Part shown: positions 8,943 through 18,550 of the stretch, one piece after another
How positions within the stretch are numbered: the first letter of the stretch is position 1
How the letters are laid out: each line of letters starts with the position of its first letter
Assembly (NCBI RefSeq): GCF_014643535.1
Contig: NZ_BMJQ01000012.1
Coordinates: 124,001 to 188,000, forward strand
Length of the DNA stretch: 64,000 nt
Source of the DNA: Aliidongia dinghuensis
GTDB lineage: Bacteria; Pseudomonadota; Alphaproteobacteria; ATCC43930; CGMCC-115725
Reading direction: 5' to 3'
Program-made: the position numbers and the translations under genes
Notes under the pieces: generated by a model
What the model saw: the letters and a program-made list of their open reading frames with translations, nothing else
Told to the model about the DNA's origin: nothing
Database searches by the model: none

Positions 8943-9587
8943 TCAGCGACGCTGCGCCGCGACGCGCGCCTCGCGTTCCTCCGCGAACACGGCCGCAATG
9001 GCCGGCCGGGCCGCGACCCGGTCGAAATAGGCGCCGAGCTCGGGCCAGGGCGAAAGGTCGAATTCCACGTAGCGCGCCCAGATCAGCATGTTGAACAGAT
9101 AGGCGTCGGCTACGGTGAAATACTCGCCCATGAGGAACGAGCCGGTGCTGAGTGCCCGGGCGACATGCCCGAAGCGCTGCGGCAGGAGATGCCGCGCCAG
9201 GCGGCGTGCGCTTTCGGCCCCGGCCGGATCAACCGTCGGGGCAATGATCAGCAGCACACTTAGAATCTTGTGCAGCTCGCCGGCGACGAAGCTCAGCCAT
9301 TCCTGCAGCCGATAGCGCTCGAACGACGTGGCCGGCGGCACCAGCTGCCGGCCGGACGCCTGGTCCCCGACATATTGGAGAATGGCGCCGACCTCGGTCA
9401 GCACGGCGCGGTCGTCGAGTACCAGCGTCGGCACCTGGCCCTTCGGATTGAGGGTTGTGAGGTCGGTGCCGTCCTGGGCCCGCTTGGTCGCGAGATCGAC
9501 CCAGCGGGTCTCCACGTTGAGCCCGGCCTCGGCAAGCGCCAAGCGGACGGTGAAGGAACAGGCGAACGGACTGGCGTAGAGCTTCAT
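8943..9587 (-). CDS. Glutathione S-transferase family protein
   Basis: This 214-residue cytosolic protein has the two-domain GST plan. A thioredoxin-fold N-terminus (MKLYASPFACSFTVRLAL, then NPKGQVPTLVLDD around residue 50 and a cis-Pro) is followed by an all-helical C-terminal domain. It should conjugate or bind glutathione, substrate unknown. Its ATG overlaps the stop of a 59-residue ORF upstream (ATGA, 9584-9587), which suggests co-translation. Confidence 0.88.
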   Translation of the reverse strand: MKLYASPFACSFTVRLALAEAGLNVETRWVDLATKRAQDGTDLTTLNPKGQVPTLVLDDRAVLTEVGAILQYVGDQASGRQLVPPATSFERYRLQEWLSFVAGELHKILSVLLIIAPTVDPAGAESARRLARHLLPQRFGHVARALSTGSFLMGEYFTVADAYLFNMLIWARYVEFDLSPWPELGAYFDRVAARPAIAAVFAEEREARVAAQRR

Positions 9588-9763
9588 GGTGCTGGCTCCC
9601 GTGATTTTGCGGCTTGCTGGTCGAGGGGGGCGGTCGTGGCGGGGGTCCCGGCGGTCGCCGCAACGGCGGCCTTGCCGGCCTCGTCGCGGGGTGCGTTGGT
9701 GACGGCGTCGCTCGTGGCGTCACCGGCGGCGAACAGGGCAATCACGATCCAAATGGCGATCAT
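9584..9763 (-). CDS. Small putative membrane or secreted protein, 59 residues
   Basis: This short ORF has a well placed GGGAGG five bases before ATG 9763. It begins with a hydrophobic helix (MIAIWIVIALFAAGD) and continues with an Ala/Thr/Pro-rich polar tail of about 40 residues. Its TGA overlaps the ATG of the glutathione S-transferase gene, the usual sign of translational coupling. I do not recognise a family. The ribosome site, hydrophobic start and exact stop/start overlap are the support. It could also be only a leader ORF. Confidence 0.5.
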   Translation of the reverse strand: MIAIWIVIALFAAGDATSDAVTNAPRDEAGKAAVAATAGTPATTAPLDQQAAKSREPAP

Positions 9764-9806
9764 CGCAGCCTCCCGGTCATGCGGTTCAGATCATCAGACC
9801 CAGAGT

Positions 9807-9844
9807 ACATACCATGAGTACGCAATATCATACTAGCGGTATGT
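9807..9844. promoter_or_regulatory. Nested inverted repeats in a divergent AT-rich spacer
   Basis: An ACATACC at 9807-9813 is matched by GGTATGT at 9838-9844. Inside the right half, CATAC (9829-9833) and GTATG (9839-9843) form a compact 5-5-5 palindrome. The spacer separates the GST-linked small ORF from the plus-strand nucleotidyltransferase and is locally AT-rich, so this is a candidate operator for one or both. No regulator is assigned. Confidence 0.4.
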
Positions 9845-9905
9845 AAGATCGCACTTCCGCCTTCCGGTGGTGCGGGCCACAAGACGGGACGATGAGGAGG
9901 CGAGC

Positions 9906-10481
9906 ATGACCGAGGAGGACCGGGCGGCTTTGCTCCGGCAATGGGCGCTGGAAAATCGAGCCAACGCCGAGATCCTGCGCCGGCTGCCGGCGCTGGGATT
10001 GCCCGAGGCGTATCTGGTCGCAGGCTGCCTCTATCAGGCGGTGTGGAACCGGCTTGCCGGGCGGGCGGCCGAGGCCGACATCAAGGACTACGACGTGTTC
10101 TATTTCGACGGAGCGGACTTGAGCTGGGAGGCCGAGGACCGGGTGATCCGCCAGGCGCGCGACCTGTTCGCCGACTTGGGCGTCGAGGTCGAAGTGAAGA
10201 ACCAGGCGCGCGTCCATCTCTGGTACGGCCAGCGCTTCGGTGCGGGCTATCCGGCGCTGACATCCGTCGAGGACGGCATAGGGCGCTATCTCGTCGCCTG
10301 CACCTGCGTCGGCATCCGGGCCGCCGACGGCGCGCTTCACGCGCCCTACGGCCTCGCCGAGCTGTGGGACGGCATCCTGCGCATGAACGCAGCCAATCCC
10401 CGGCCGGCGCTGTTCCAGGCCAAGGCCGAGAGCTACCGGGCGCGCTGGCCGTGGCTCACCATCGTGTCGCCCAGCACATAA
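9906..10481 (+). CDS. Nucleotidyltransferase family protein (NTP_transf_6 type)
   Basis: This 191-residue protein has the family signature AGCLYQAVWNRL (about 39-50) followed by IKDYDVFYFDGADLSWEAED (about 60-79), the expected acidic nucleotidyltransferase-fold motif. The DxD-like acidic pair in KDYDVFYFD is intact. The biochemical substrate of this family is not established. GAGGAGG sits six bases upstream of ATG 9906, so I prefer it to the in-frame ATG at 9867. It is convergent with typA. Confidence 0.82.
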   Translation: MTEEDRAALLRQWALENRANAEILRRLPALGLPEAYLVAGCLYQAVWNRLAGRAAEADIKDYDVFYFDGADLSWEAEDRVIRQARDLFADLGVEVEVKNQARVHLWYGQRFGAGYPALTSVEDGIGRYLVACTCVGIRAADGALHAPYGLAELWDGILRMNAANPRPALFQAKAESYRARWPWLTIVSPST

Positions 10482-10560
10482 GCCGAGGGCTGCTTGAACC
10501 CGCGACGCCGAACCATGGCGCCGGCTGCGTCAAGACGACTCGCGGCTGATCCAAAACGGC

Positions 10561-10597
10561 AAAAGGGCCGGATCGGCTGCCCGATCCGGCCCTTTTT
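10561..10597. terminator. Hairpin terminator after typA, shared with the nucleotidyltransferase
   Basis: The inverted repeat AAAAGGGCCGGATCGG / CCGATCCGGCCCTTTTT has a short loop and T tracts on both strands. It lies between the convergent nucleotidyltransferase and typA stops, 15 bases past the typA stop, and can terminate both. Confidence 0.8.
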
Positions 10598-10611
10598 GTG
10601 GGATCCGATCC

Positions 10612-12429
<1,818 letters not shown>

Positions 12430-12459
12430 GGGACTCTCGGATGTCTCTTTCAGGCCGTC

Positions 12460-13443
12460 TCAGGCCTTGATATGGGCCGCGAGCGACGTCTCGGGGCGGG
12501 CGCCGTAGTGGCTGATGATCTCGGCGGCCGCCAGGCTGCCGATCCGCCCGCATTCGGCGAGCGGCAGGTTGCGGGTCAGGCCATAAAGGAAGCCCGCGGC
12601 ATAAAGGTCGCCGGCGCCGGTCGTGTCCACGACACGCGCGACCGGCGCGGCCGGAACCGCGACCGCTTCCGTGGCACTGACGATGACCGAGCCCTTGGCG
12701 CTGCGGGTCACCGCGGCGAGCTCGGTCATGCGGCGGACACGTGCCACCGCCTGGTCGAAATCGTCGGTCTCGAAGAGAGCGGTCAGTTCCGCCTCGTTCG
12801 CGAACAGCACGTCGACATGGCCCTCGACCAGGTCGAGAAACGCCTGGCGATGGCGATGGACGCAGAAACTGTCCGACAGCGACAGCGACACCTTGCGGCC
12901 GGCGGCATGCGCGATCTCGGCCGCCTTGCGGAAGGCGGCCTGCGCCAGGGGCGGATCGTAGAGATAGCCCTCGAGGTATGTCACCTGCGCGCTCTGGATG
13001 AAATCCGCATCGACGTCCGCGGGGCTCAAGCCCACGCAGGCGCCGAGGAACGTGTTCATGGTGCGCTGCGCGTCCGGCGTGACCAGGATGAGGCAGCGCG
13101 CCGTCGCCGGGCCGTCCACGGCGGCCGGCGTCGGGAAGGTGACGCCCGCCGCCGTGATGTCGTGGCGGAAGACCTTGCCCAGCAGGTCGTCGCGCACCTT
13201 GCCGATATAGCCGGCCGTGCCGCCGAGAGAGGCGAGGCCCGCGATGGTATTGCCGGCGGAGCCGCCCGAGGCTTCGATGCCCGGGCCCATGGCGGCATAG
13301 ATCGCTTCGGCGCGCGCTTCGTCGATCAGCATCATGGCGCCCTTGTCCATCGCATGGGCGGCGAGGAAGGCGTCGTCGGCCTGGCTGATCACGTCGACAA
13401 TGGCATTGCCGATGCCGACGACGTCGAACGGTGCGGTCGTCAT
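12460..13443 (-). CDS. PfkB-family sugar/nucleoside kinase, probably adenosine kinase
   Basis: This 327-residue ribokinase-fold protein begins [20 protein letters not shown], typical of the alphaproteobacterial adenosine kinase group. Glycine-rich [16 protein letters not shown] (about 58-73) is the substrate lid motif. The C-terminal PfkB signature [17 protein letters not shown] (about 275-291) carries the catalytic Asp. Start 13443 is chosen from the family N-terminus. The frame runs further upstream to 13512 through an element shared with another spacer. Adenosine as substrate is a family inference. Confidence 0.85.
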   Translation of the reverse strand: MTTAPFDVVGIGNAIVDVISQADDAFLAAHAMDKGAMMLIDEARAEAIYAAMGPGIEASGGSAGNTIAGLASLGGTAGYIGKVRDDLLGKVFRHDITAAGVTFPTPAAVDGPATARCLILVTPDAQRTMNTFLGACVGLSPADVDADFIQSAQVTYLEGYLYDPPLAQAAFRKAAEIAHAAGRKVSLSLSDSFCVHRHRQAFLDLVEGHVDVLFANEAELTALFETDDFDQAVARVRRMTELAAVTRSAKGSVIVSATEAVAVPAAPVARVVDTTGAGDLYAAGFLYGLTRNLPLAECGRIGSLAAAEIISHYGARPETSLAAHIKA

Positions 13444-13456
13444 GGACGAGGCATAT

Positions 13457-13500
13457 CCTGGACAGAGGACAAATTTTGCGGCGCAGTATATGAATTTCCG
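13457..13500. promoter_or_regulatory. 44-bp conserved intergenic element, copy 1
   Basis: The plus-strand pattern is CCTGG-N6-GACAAA, then GCGGCGCAGTA, then AATTTCCG. The same blocks in the same order and total length occur at 26627-26670. It sits 13 bases ahead of the kinase start on the minus strand and about 95 bases ahead of the EI24 gene on plus. An AT-rich core around a TGC-GCC-GCA dyad suggests a promoter or operator. Identity unknown. Confidence 0.4.
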
Positions 13501-13594
13501 CTCCGCTGGCAACCGACCCGGGCGCAGGGGTAGTATCCGCTAACGCCGCGACGTCCTGCCCTTTCCTCTTTGCTCGCTCGAGCTTCATCCATCG

Positions 13595-14266
13595 ATGGTC
13601 TCCGCTCTCACCCGCGCCTTTGCGCAATTGCCTCAGCCCGAAATGCGCGGACCGCTCATCCGCTCCCTCGTCTGGGCCTTGCTGGTCTTCGCGGCACTCT
13701 GGGTCGTCGTCGCCGGCGTCATCCACGCGATGCTCGCCCGGCAGGAGCATTGGATCGAGCTGCTGGCCGACCTGCTCGGCGCCTTCGCCGCCCCGGTCGT
13801 GACCTGGCTCCTGTTCCCGAGCGTCGTGCTGATGATCCTCAGCTTCTATGCCGAGGCGATCATCGTCGCGGTCGAACGGCGCTATTATCCCAATCTTGCC
13901 ACGCCGCCGACCGCTCGGCGAATGGCAAACCTGTGGAGTGGCGTCAGGCTGGCCCTCATTGGCTTGGCGCTCAACCTCGTTGCACTACCCCTATACCTGC
14001 TGTTTCCCGGCTTGAATCTGATTCTATTTCTCGGCCTGAACGGCTACCTTCTCGGGCGCGAATACTTCGATGCCGTGGCGCTCCGGCGGGTCGACTGGCG
14101 CGCGGCTGAGCGGCTGTGGCGACGGCATCGGCCGAGGTTCCTCCTCACCGGCATGGTCGTCGCAGGGTTGTTTGCCCTTCCGGTCGTCAACCTCGTGGCG
14201 CCGATCATCGGTCTCGCGGCTGCCGTCCATCTGGTCGAACGGTTCCGGGAGCTGGATCCGATCTGA
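13595..14266 (+). CDS. EI24 domain-containing inner membrane protein (CysZ-like)
   Basis: This 223-residue integral membrane protein has about four to five hydrophobic segments. The signature LFLGLNGYLLGREYFDAVALRR (about 145-166) is the EI24/CysZ motif. CysZ mediates sulfate entry in some bacteria, but many alphaproteobacterial members have no assigned role. There is no cysteine biosynthesis gene nearby to support a sulfate role here. Confidence 0.82.
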   Translation: MVSALTRAFAQLPQPEMRGPLIRSLVWALLVFAALWVVVAGVIHAMLARQEHWIELLADLLGAFAAPVVTWLLFPSVVLMILSFYAEAIIVAVERRYYPNLATPPTARRMANLWSGVRLALIGLALNLVALPLYLLFPGLNLILFLGLNGYLLGREYFDAVALRRVDWRAAERLWRRHRPRFLLTGMVVAGLFALPVVNLVAPIIGLAAAVHLVERFRELDPI

Positions 14267-14353
14267 ACGGGCCGCTGCCGGATAAGGTCGCCTGAATAAT
14301 CTTGCCTCTGGCAGACGCGCCAGGGTGAAGTTGCTCCAAGCTCGTTGTCGACA

Positions 14354-14383
14354 ATCGCACGTCAAACACATCGCACGTCAAAC
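14354..14383 (+). repeat. Two 14-bp direct repeats upstream of the bactofilin gene
   Basis: ATCGCACGTCAAAC occurs at 14354-14367 and again at 14370-14383, giving a period of 16 bases. The second copy ends 16 bases before ATG 14400. It could be a binding site for a dimeric regulator or one of the short tandem duplications frequent in this window. Confidence 0.7.
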
Positions 14384-14399
14384 TCTGGGGATCCGATAC

Positions 14400-15146
14400 A
14401 TGTTCCGCCGCAAGAAGACTGAAGGCGAAGACGGAGCGCCCGATCAGGCGCTCGCGCCGGAAAATCTCGTGGCTCCGGCCGCCAAGACTGCCCCGCGGCC
14501 GGGTCCCAGCCCGGCCCTGGCCCAGCCCTCGCAACCGACCCTGCCCAACCGTGTGTCAACCATTCCGATGCGTCCCGCCATGCCTGAGGTAGTAAGACCG
14601 ATGACCACCGAATTGCCCCGCCGTCCCGCCGAGCCGTCCCCCGCCGCCCCGAGTGCCGCGTCGTCCTTCGGCGCCACGCCGGCTGCGGCTCCGGCTGCCG
14701 CCCCGGCCGCCAGGCTCGAACCGGAGCTGCGCCAGCTGCTCGTCGGTCGCGAGATCACGCTCTCGGGCGAGATCACGACCTGCGACCGCCTGCTGGTCGA
14801 GGGCAGCGTCGAGGCGAACCTGGCGAACTGCAAGGAAGTGGAGATCGCCCAGACCGGCCTGTTCAAGGGCACGGCCTCGGTCGACAACACCGAAATCCGC
14901 GGCCGGTTCGAAGGCTCGCTTACGGTGAAGAAGCGGCTGCTCATCAAGGCGACGGGCCGGGTCTCCGGCACGATCCGCTACGGCCAGCTCGAGATCGAAT
15001 GCGGCGGCCAGGTCTCGGGCGACGTGCAGGCGACCGGCATGGAAGAGTTCGAGGCCAAGCCCACGAGCGGGTCGGCGTCCGCCAGCGCCCCGGCCTCGGC
15101 CGCCAGCGACTCGCACAAAGACATGAACGCGACCCGGATCGTCTGA
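14400..15146 (+). CDS. Bactofilin family cytoskeletal protein
   Basis: This 248-residue protein has a central bactofilin (DUF583) beta-helix domain, about residues 110-220, built of short repeating strands (LLVEGSVEANL, GRFEGSLTVKKRLL, GRVSGTIRYGQLEIECGGQVSGDV). It is flanked by Pro/Ala-rich disordered tails, as usual. Bactofilins polymerise without nucleotide and organise cell shape or wall enzymes at the membrane. ATG 14400 is preferred. An in-frame ATG at 14325 would add 25 basic residues and overlap the direct repeats. Confidence 0.9.
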   Translation: MFRRKKTEGEDGAPDQALAPENLVAPAAKTAPRPGPSPALAQPSQPTLPNRVSTIPMRPAMPEVVRPMTTELPRRPAEPSPAAPSAASSFGATPAAAPAAAPAARLEPELRQLLVGREITLSGEITTCDRLLVEGSVEANLANCKEVEIAQTGLFKGTASVDNTEIRGRFEGSLTVKKRLLIKATGRVSGTIRYGQLEIECGGQVSGDVQATGMEEFEAKPTSGSASASAPASAASDSHKDMNATRIV

Positions 15147-15459
15147 TCCGGTTGCCGGACGCCCCGGGGGCCTGGTCGGCGGAGGTTCCGTCGGCCAAGC
15201 ACCCGGGATCCCGGCGATTTTCCTTTACAGAATCTAAACACTCGGCCGCTACGGTCCTGGGTTGTATTTCGAAAGATGCGTCGAGTCGCGGGATTCCCCT
15301 GGGATTCCTGTTGCGTCGCAAGATCGGAATCCGGCAAGTATCCGCGGGGCGGTTTTCAGGGGGTTTATTGTGGTTGCCACGTCCGGCTCGGCCGCGGGCG
15401 TCGTAGAGGGCGCGTGTCCGGTTCCTCGCGGTTGGGCCGCTGGCCTGCCGCCGAAACAA
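15147..15459. other. Gene-free spacer between bactofilin and lipoprotein genes
   Basis: This stretch of about 310 bases includes a less GC-rich patch near 15220-15265 that could hold a promoter and a near-repeat GGGATTCC-CCT-GGGATTCC around 15290. No RNA gene or convincing ORF was seen, apart from the open upstream extension of the lipoprotein frame. Confidence 0.5.
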
Positions 15460-15864
15460 GTGTCGAAACGTGTTCGGGGCCCCGTCGCGGCCGCCCTTAT
15501 CGCCCTCAGCCTTGCGGCCTGCTCGACCGGCGCCCCCCAGGCGGCACTCTCACCCGCCGACGTCAGCTATCGCTCGCCCCAGCCGGCGCGCGCCCACTTC
15601 GCCGTGGCCGAGATGGCGTCGCTCCATGACATGTCCGACCGGCAGCTGGTGCAGCGCCTGGGCACGCCGGATTTCACCCGCCGCGATCCGCCGGCGGAGA
15701 TCTGGCAGTATCGCAGCGCCTCCTGCGTGCTCGACGTGTTCCTCTATCCTGGTGACGGCGGGCTCAAGGTCGCGCATGCGACGACGCGCGACCGGATCAA
15801 GCTCGGTACCCCCGACAACGGTTGCACGCCGTTCCCTGACCAGCGCTCCGCCTCGGCGAAGTAA
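15460..15864 (+). CDS. Putative lipoprotein of unknown function
   Basis: This reading frame encodes a lipoprotein-like leader VSKRVRGPVAAALIALSLAAC with the lipobox LAAC (Cys at about residue 21). It is followed by a conserved-looking domain with LVQRLGTPDFTRRDPPAEIW and two cysteines (SCVLDVF, NGCTPF). The frame is open far upstream. I chose GTG 15460 because it places the leader at the N-terminus. GTG 15370, preceded by GGGGG, is the other option. No family name is recognised. It is convergent with nth. Confidence 0.62.
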   Translation: MSKRVRGPVAAALIALSLAACSTGAPQAALSPADVSYRSPQPARAHFAVAEMASLHDMSDRQLVQRLGTPDFTRRDPPAEIWQYRSASCVLDVFLYPGDGGLKVAHATTRDRIKLGTPDNGCTPFPDQRSASAK

Positions 15865-15870
15865 GCTTCT

Positions 15871-16527
15871 TCAGGCAGCCAGCTCCGTCTTGGCTGGGTA
15901 GCGGCACTGGTCCGCGACCGGGCAGGTCGGGCACTCGGGCTTGCGGGCCTTGCAGGTATAGCGCCCGTGCAGGATCAGCCAGTGGTGGGCGTGAAGCCGC
16001 CAGCGGGCCGGCACGCGCTTCATGAGCGCATCCTCGACCGCGCGCGGCGTCTTGCCGGGGGCGAGGCCCGTGCGGTTGCCGACCCGGAAGATATGGGTGT
16101 CGACCGCAATGGTCGGCTTGCCGAACGCCACGTTCAGCACCACGTTCGCGGTCTTGCGGCCGACGCCCGGCAGCGCCTCCAGCGCCTCGCGGTCGCGCGG
16201 CACCTCGCCGCCATGCTGGGCGACCAGGATCTCCGACAGTTTCAGCACGTTCTTGGCCTTGGTGTTGAACAGGCCGATCGTCTTGATGTGCTCGCGGATG
16301 GTCTCTTCGCCCAGCGCCGCCATCCTGGCCGGCGTGTCGGCGATCTGGAACAAGGTCTTCGTCGCCTTGTTGACGCCGACGTCGGTCGCCTGGGCCGACA
16401 GCACGACCGCGACCAGGAGCGTGAAAGGGTTGGAATATTCGAGCTCGGTCTCCGGCGCCGGCAGCCGCTCGGCAAGCCGTTGAAAGAACCCCTCGATGTC
16501 GGATTTGGTCATCAGCGCGGACGTCAT
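15871..16527 (-). CDS. nth: Endonuclease III (DNA glycosylase/AP lyase)
   Basis: This base excision repair enzyme removes oxidised pyrimidines and nicks the abasic site. The 218-residue protein has the helix-hairpin-helix LPGVGRKTANVVLNV with the catalytic Lys. It is followed by the catalytic Asp in VDTHIFRVGNR. The C-terminal [4Fe-4S] loop has the exact C-x6-C-x2-C-x5-C spacing (CKARKPECPTCPVADQC). Start 16527 (MTSALMTKSD) is preferred over an upstream ATG at 16572. Confidence 0.96.
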   Translation of the reverse strand: MTSALMTKSDIEGFFQRLAERLPAPETELEYSNPFTLLVAVVLSAQATDVGVNKATKTLFQIADTPARMAALGEETIREHIKTIGLFNTKAKNVLKLSEILVAQHGGEVPRDREALEALPGVGRKTANVVLNVAFGKPTIAVDTHIFRVGNRTGLAPGKTPRAVEDALMKRVPARWRLHAHHWLILHGRYTCKARKPECPTCPVADQCRYPAKTELAA

Positions 16528-16621
16528 GATGGCGGGGAGAGTATAGGGCGGCGGATGCCCGCGCCAGCCCATGTGGCCCGGCTTTACCGGCCCACGTGCG
16601 CGGCTTTATGATTACGAAATC

Positions 16622-17110
16622 ATGAATGATGCCGTATCCGAGCCGACGCCGCTCTACGAAACGGTGCTCCGGCCCCATCGCAGCCTGACGCCCTGGGGTT
16701 TCCTGCTGCTGATGCTGGCCATGGCCGGGGTCAGCTTCGTGACCGGCATCGCCTTCGTGAGGATGGGCGCCTGGCCGGTGACCGGCTTCTTTGTGCTCGA
16801 CCTGCTGCTGCTCTATGGCGCCTTCCGCCTGTCCTATCGGGCGGCCCGCGTCAGCGAGACCATCCGCCTCGTCGGCGACGACGTCACGGTCGAACGGGTG
16901 GGCGTACGCGGCGAGGTCCGGCGCTGGCGCTTCCAGGCGTTCTGGCTGCGCATCAAGCTGATCGAGATCGACGGTCGCGCCAGCCGCCTGGTGCTGACCT
17001 CGCACGGCCGCGAGCTCGCGGTCGGCAGCTTCCTGTCACCTGACGAGCGCCGCCGGCTCGCGGGCGAGCTCGACGACGCGCTCGTCCGCTATCGCACCCA
17101 TCCGGTCTGA
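16622..17110 (+). CDS. DUF2244 domain-containing membrane protein
   Basis: This 162-residue protein has the DUF2244 opening LRPHRSLTPWGFLLLM (about 17-32), a hydrophobic hairpin of two membrane helices (about 28-70) and a soluble C-terminal half. The function of the family is unknown. It is often encoded next to nth in alphaproteobacteria and is divergent from nth here with about 95 bases between. ATG 16622 is chosen over the in-frame ATG at 16571 since it starts nearer the conserved region. Confidence 0.85.
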   Translation: MNDAVSEPTPLYETVLRPHRSLTPWGFLLLMLAMAGVSFVTGIAFVRMGAWPVTGFFVLDLLLLYGAFRLSYRAARVSETIRLVGDDVTVERVGVRGEVRRWRFQAFWLRIKLIEIDGRASRLVLTSHGRELAVGSFLSPDERRRLAGELDDALVRYRTHPV

Positions 17111-17116
17111 TCCGGC

Positions 17117-17989
17117 TTATTGCGCCTCGACGGTCCGATGCAGGGCCACGCCGACGACGACCAGGCCGATGCCTGCGAGCTCTGCCGGGCTTGGAACCTG
17201 CTTCAGCACGAGAAAGCCGATCGCCGCCGCCGTGGCTGGCAGGATCGACAGCATGAGCGCGAAGCTCGCGCGCGGCAGGCGCGCCATGGCGAGTTGGTCT
17301 GTGACGTAGGGGATGACCGAGGAGGACACGCCGACGCCGATGCCGGCCGCGAGCAGCCAGGGCTCGCGGAACGCCGGCGCCGCGTCGCCAAGGCCGAACG
17401 GCAGGGCCGCGACCATGGCAATCATCATGGCAAGGCCCAGGCGGTCGATACCGCCGGCGCCCGACAGCCGGTGGCCGAGCACGATGTAGAGCACGAACAG
17501 CGCGCAATTGGCGAAGGCGAAGACATAGCCCAAGGGCGCGCCCGCAATGCGCACGTCGGTCAGAACGAAGACGCCTGCCGCTGCCAGCAGCAGAGCCGCA
17601 AGATTGCGCGGCGAACGAAGGCCCAAAGCCGCAAGCCCGATCGGGCCCAGGAACTCGATCGCGCCGACCGTGCCGAGCGGCAAAGCCTGGATCGCCAGAT
17701 AGAACACGGAATTCATGACGGCGAGCACGATGCCGAGCCCGAGGGCTGCCAGGCGCTCAGCCGGGGCCAGCCGGCCGAAGGTGCGCCAGGGCCGCCGCCA
17801 GAGCGCGAAGATCACGGCGGCGCTCGCGATGCGCAGCCAGGCGACGCCGAGCGGCTCGATCCGGGCGAACAGCAGGACCGCGAACGAGGGGCCGAGATAG
17901 TGGAACACCGCGCTCACGACGAAATAGGCGTGCGGCGGCACCCGCTCGACGAGCGGCGGTGGGTTTGGCAGGGCTTGGTCGGTCGGCAT
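17117..17989 (-). CDS. EamA/DMT family exporter (RhtA-like)
   Basis: This 290-residue protein has about ten membrane helices in two EamA halves. Motifs such as FLGPIGLAALGLRSPRNLAALLLA resemble RhtA-type threonine/homoserine exporters. It lies divergent from an Lrp/AsnC regulator at 18082, the common pairing for amino-acid-responsive control of an exporter. The substrate is inferred only from this pairing. Confidence 0.85.
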   Translation of the reverse strand: MPTDQALPNPPPLVERVPPHAYFVVSAVFHYLGPSFAVLLFARIEPLGVAWLRIASAAVIFALWRRPWRTFGRLAPAERLAALGLGIVLAVMNSVFYLAIQALPLGTVGAIEFLGPIGLAALGLRSPRNLAALLLAAAGVFVLTDVRIAGAPLGYVFAFANCALFVLYIVLGHRLSGAGGIDRLGLAMMIAMVAALPFGLGDAAPAFREPWLLAAGIGVGVSSSVIPYVTDQLAMARLPRASFALMLSILPATAAAIGFLVLKQVPSPAELAGIGLVVVGVALHRTVEAQ

Positions 17990-18081
17990 GCCGATCAGTA
18001 TGGCGGCGCCGGCGTCGATGCTCTATAAGCGGATGAAGGTATGAAACGCTATCCTCCTTCACGTCGAAGGAAATTGTCCGA

Positions 18082-18546
18082 ATGAGCTTTCAAGTTTCGA
18101 CGCTTCTGGCCGATGAGACCAACATCTCGATTCTGCGCGCGATGACGGAGCGGCCGCGCATCGGCATGTCCGAGCTGGCGCGGGCCGTCGGCATGTCGGC
18201 CCCGGCGGTGCGCGAACGGGTGCAGCGGCTCGAGGAGGCGGGCGTCATCCGCGGCGTCCGCCTCGAGCTCGATCCCAAGGCGCTGGGCTATCCGGTCGCG
18301 GTCATGGTGCGGATCCGCCCGATGCCCGGGCAGCTGCCGAAGATCATCGAGCTGGCGCGGCTGAGCCCGCGCGTCGTCGAGTGCCACCGCATCACCGGCG
18401 AGGATTGCTTCATCCTGAAGATGCATCTGGAGAGTATCGACGCGCTCGACGGCGCGCTCGACGCTTTCCTCGCCTACGGGCAGACCACGACCTCGATCAT
18501 CCAATCCTCGCCGGTGCCGCCGCGCTCGCTGCCGCTGCCGGGCTGA
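18082..18546 (+). CDS. Lrp/AsnC family transcriptional regulator
   Basis: This 154-residue protein has an N-terminal helix-turn-helix (about 10-58; MSELARAVGMSAPAVRERVQ) and a C-terminal RAM ligand-binding domain (CHRITGEDCFILKMHLES, about 100-117). Members sense amino acids. It is divergent from the DMT exporter at 17117-17989, its most likely target. The stop is four bases from the convergent dapB stop. Confidence 0.92.
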   Translation: MSFQVSTLLADETNISILRAMTERPRIGMSELARAVGMSAPAVRERVQRLEEAGVIRGVRLELDPKALGYPVAVMVRIRPMPGQLPKIIELARLSPRVVECHRITGEDCFILKMHLESIDALDGALDAFLAYGQTTTSIIQSSPVPPRSLPLPG

Positions 18547-18550
18547 ACGC

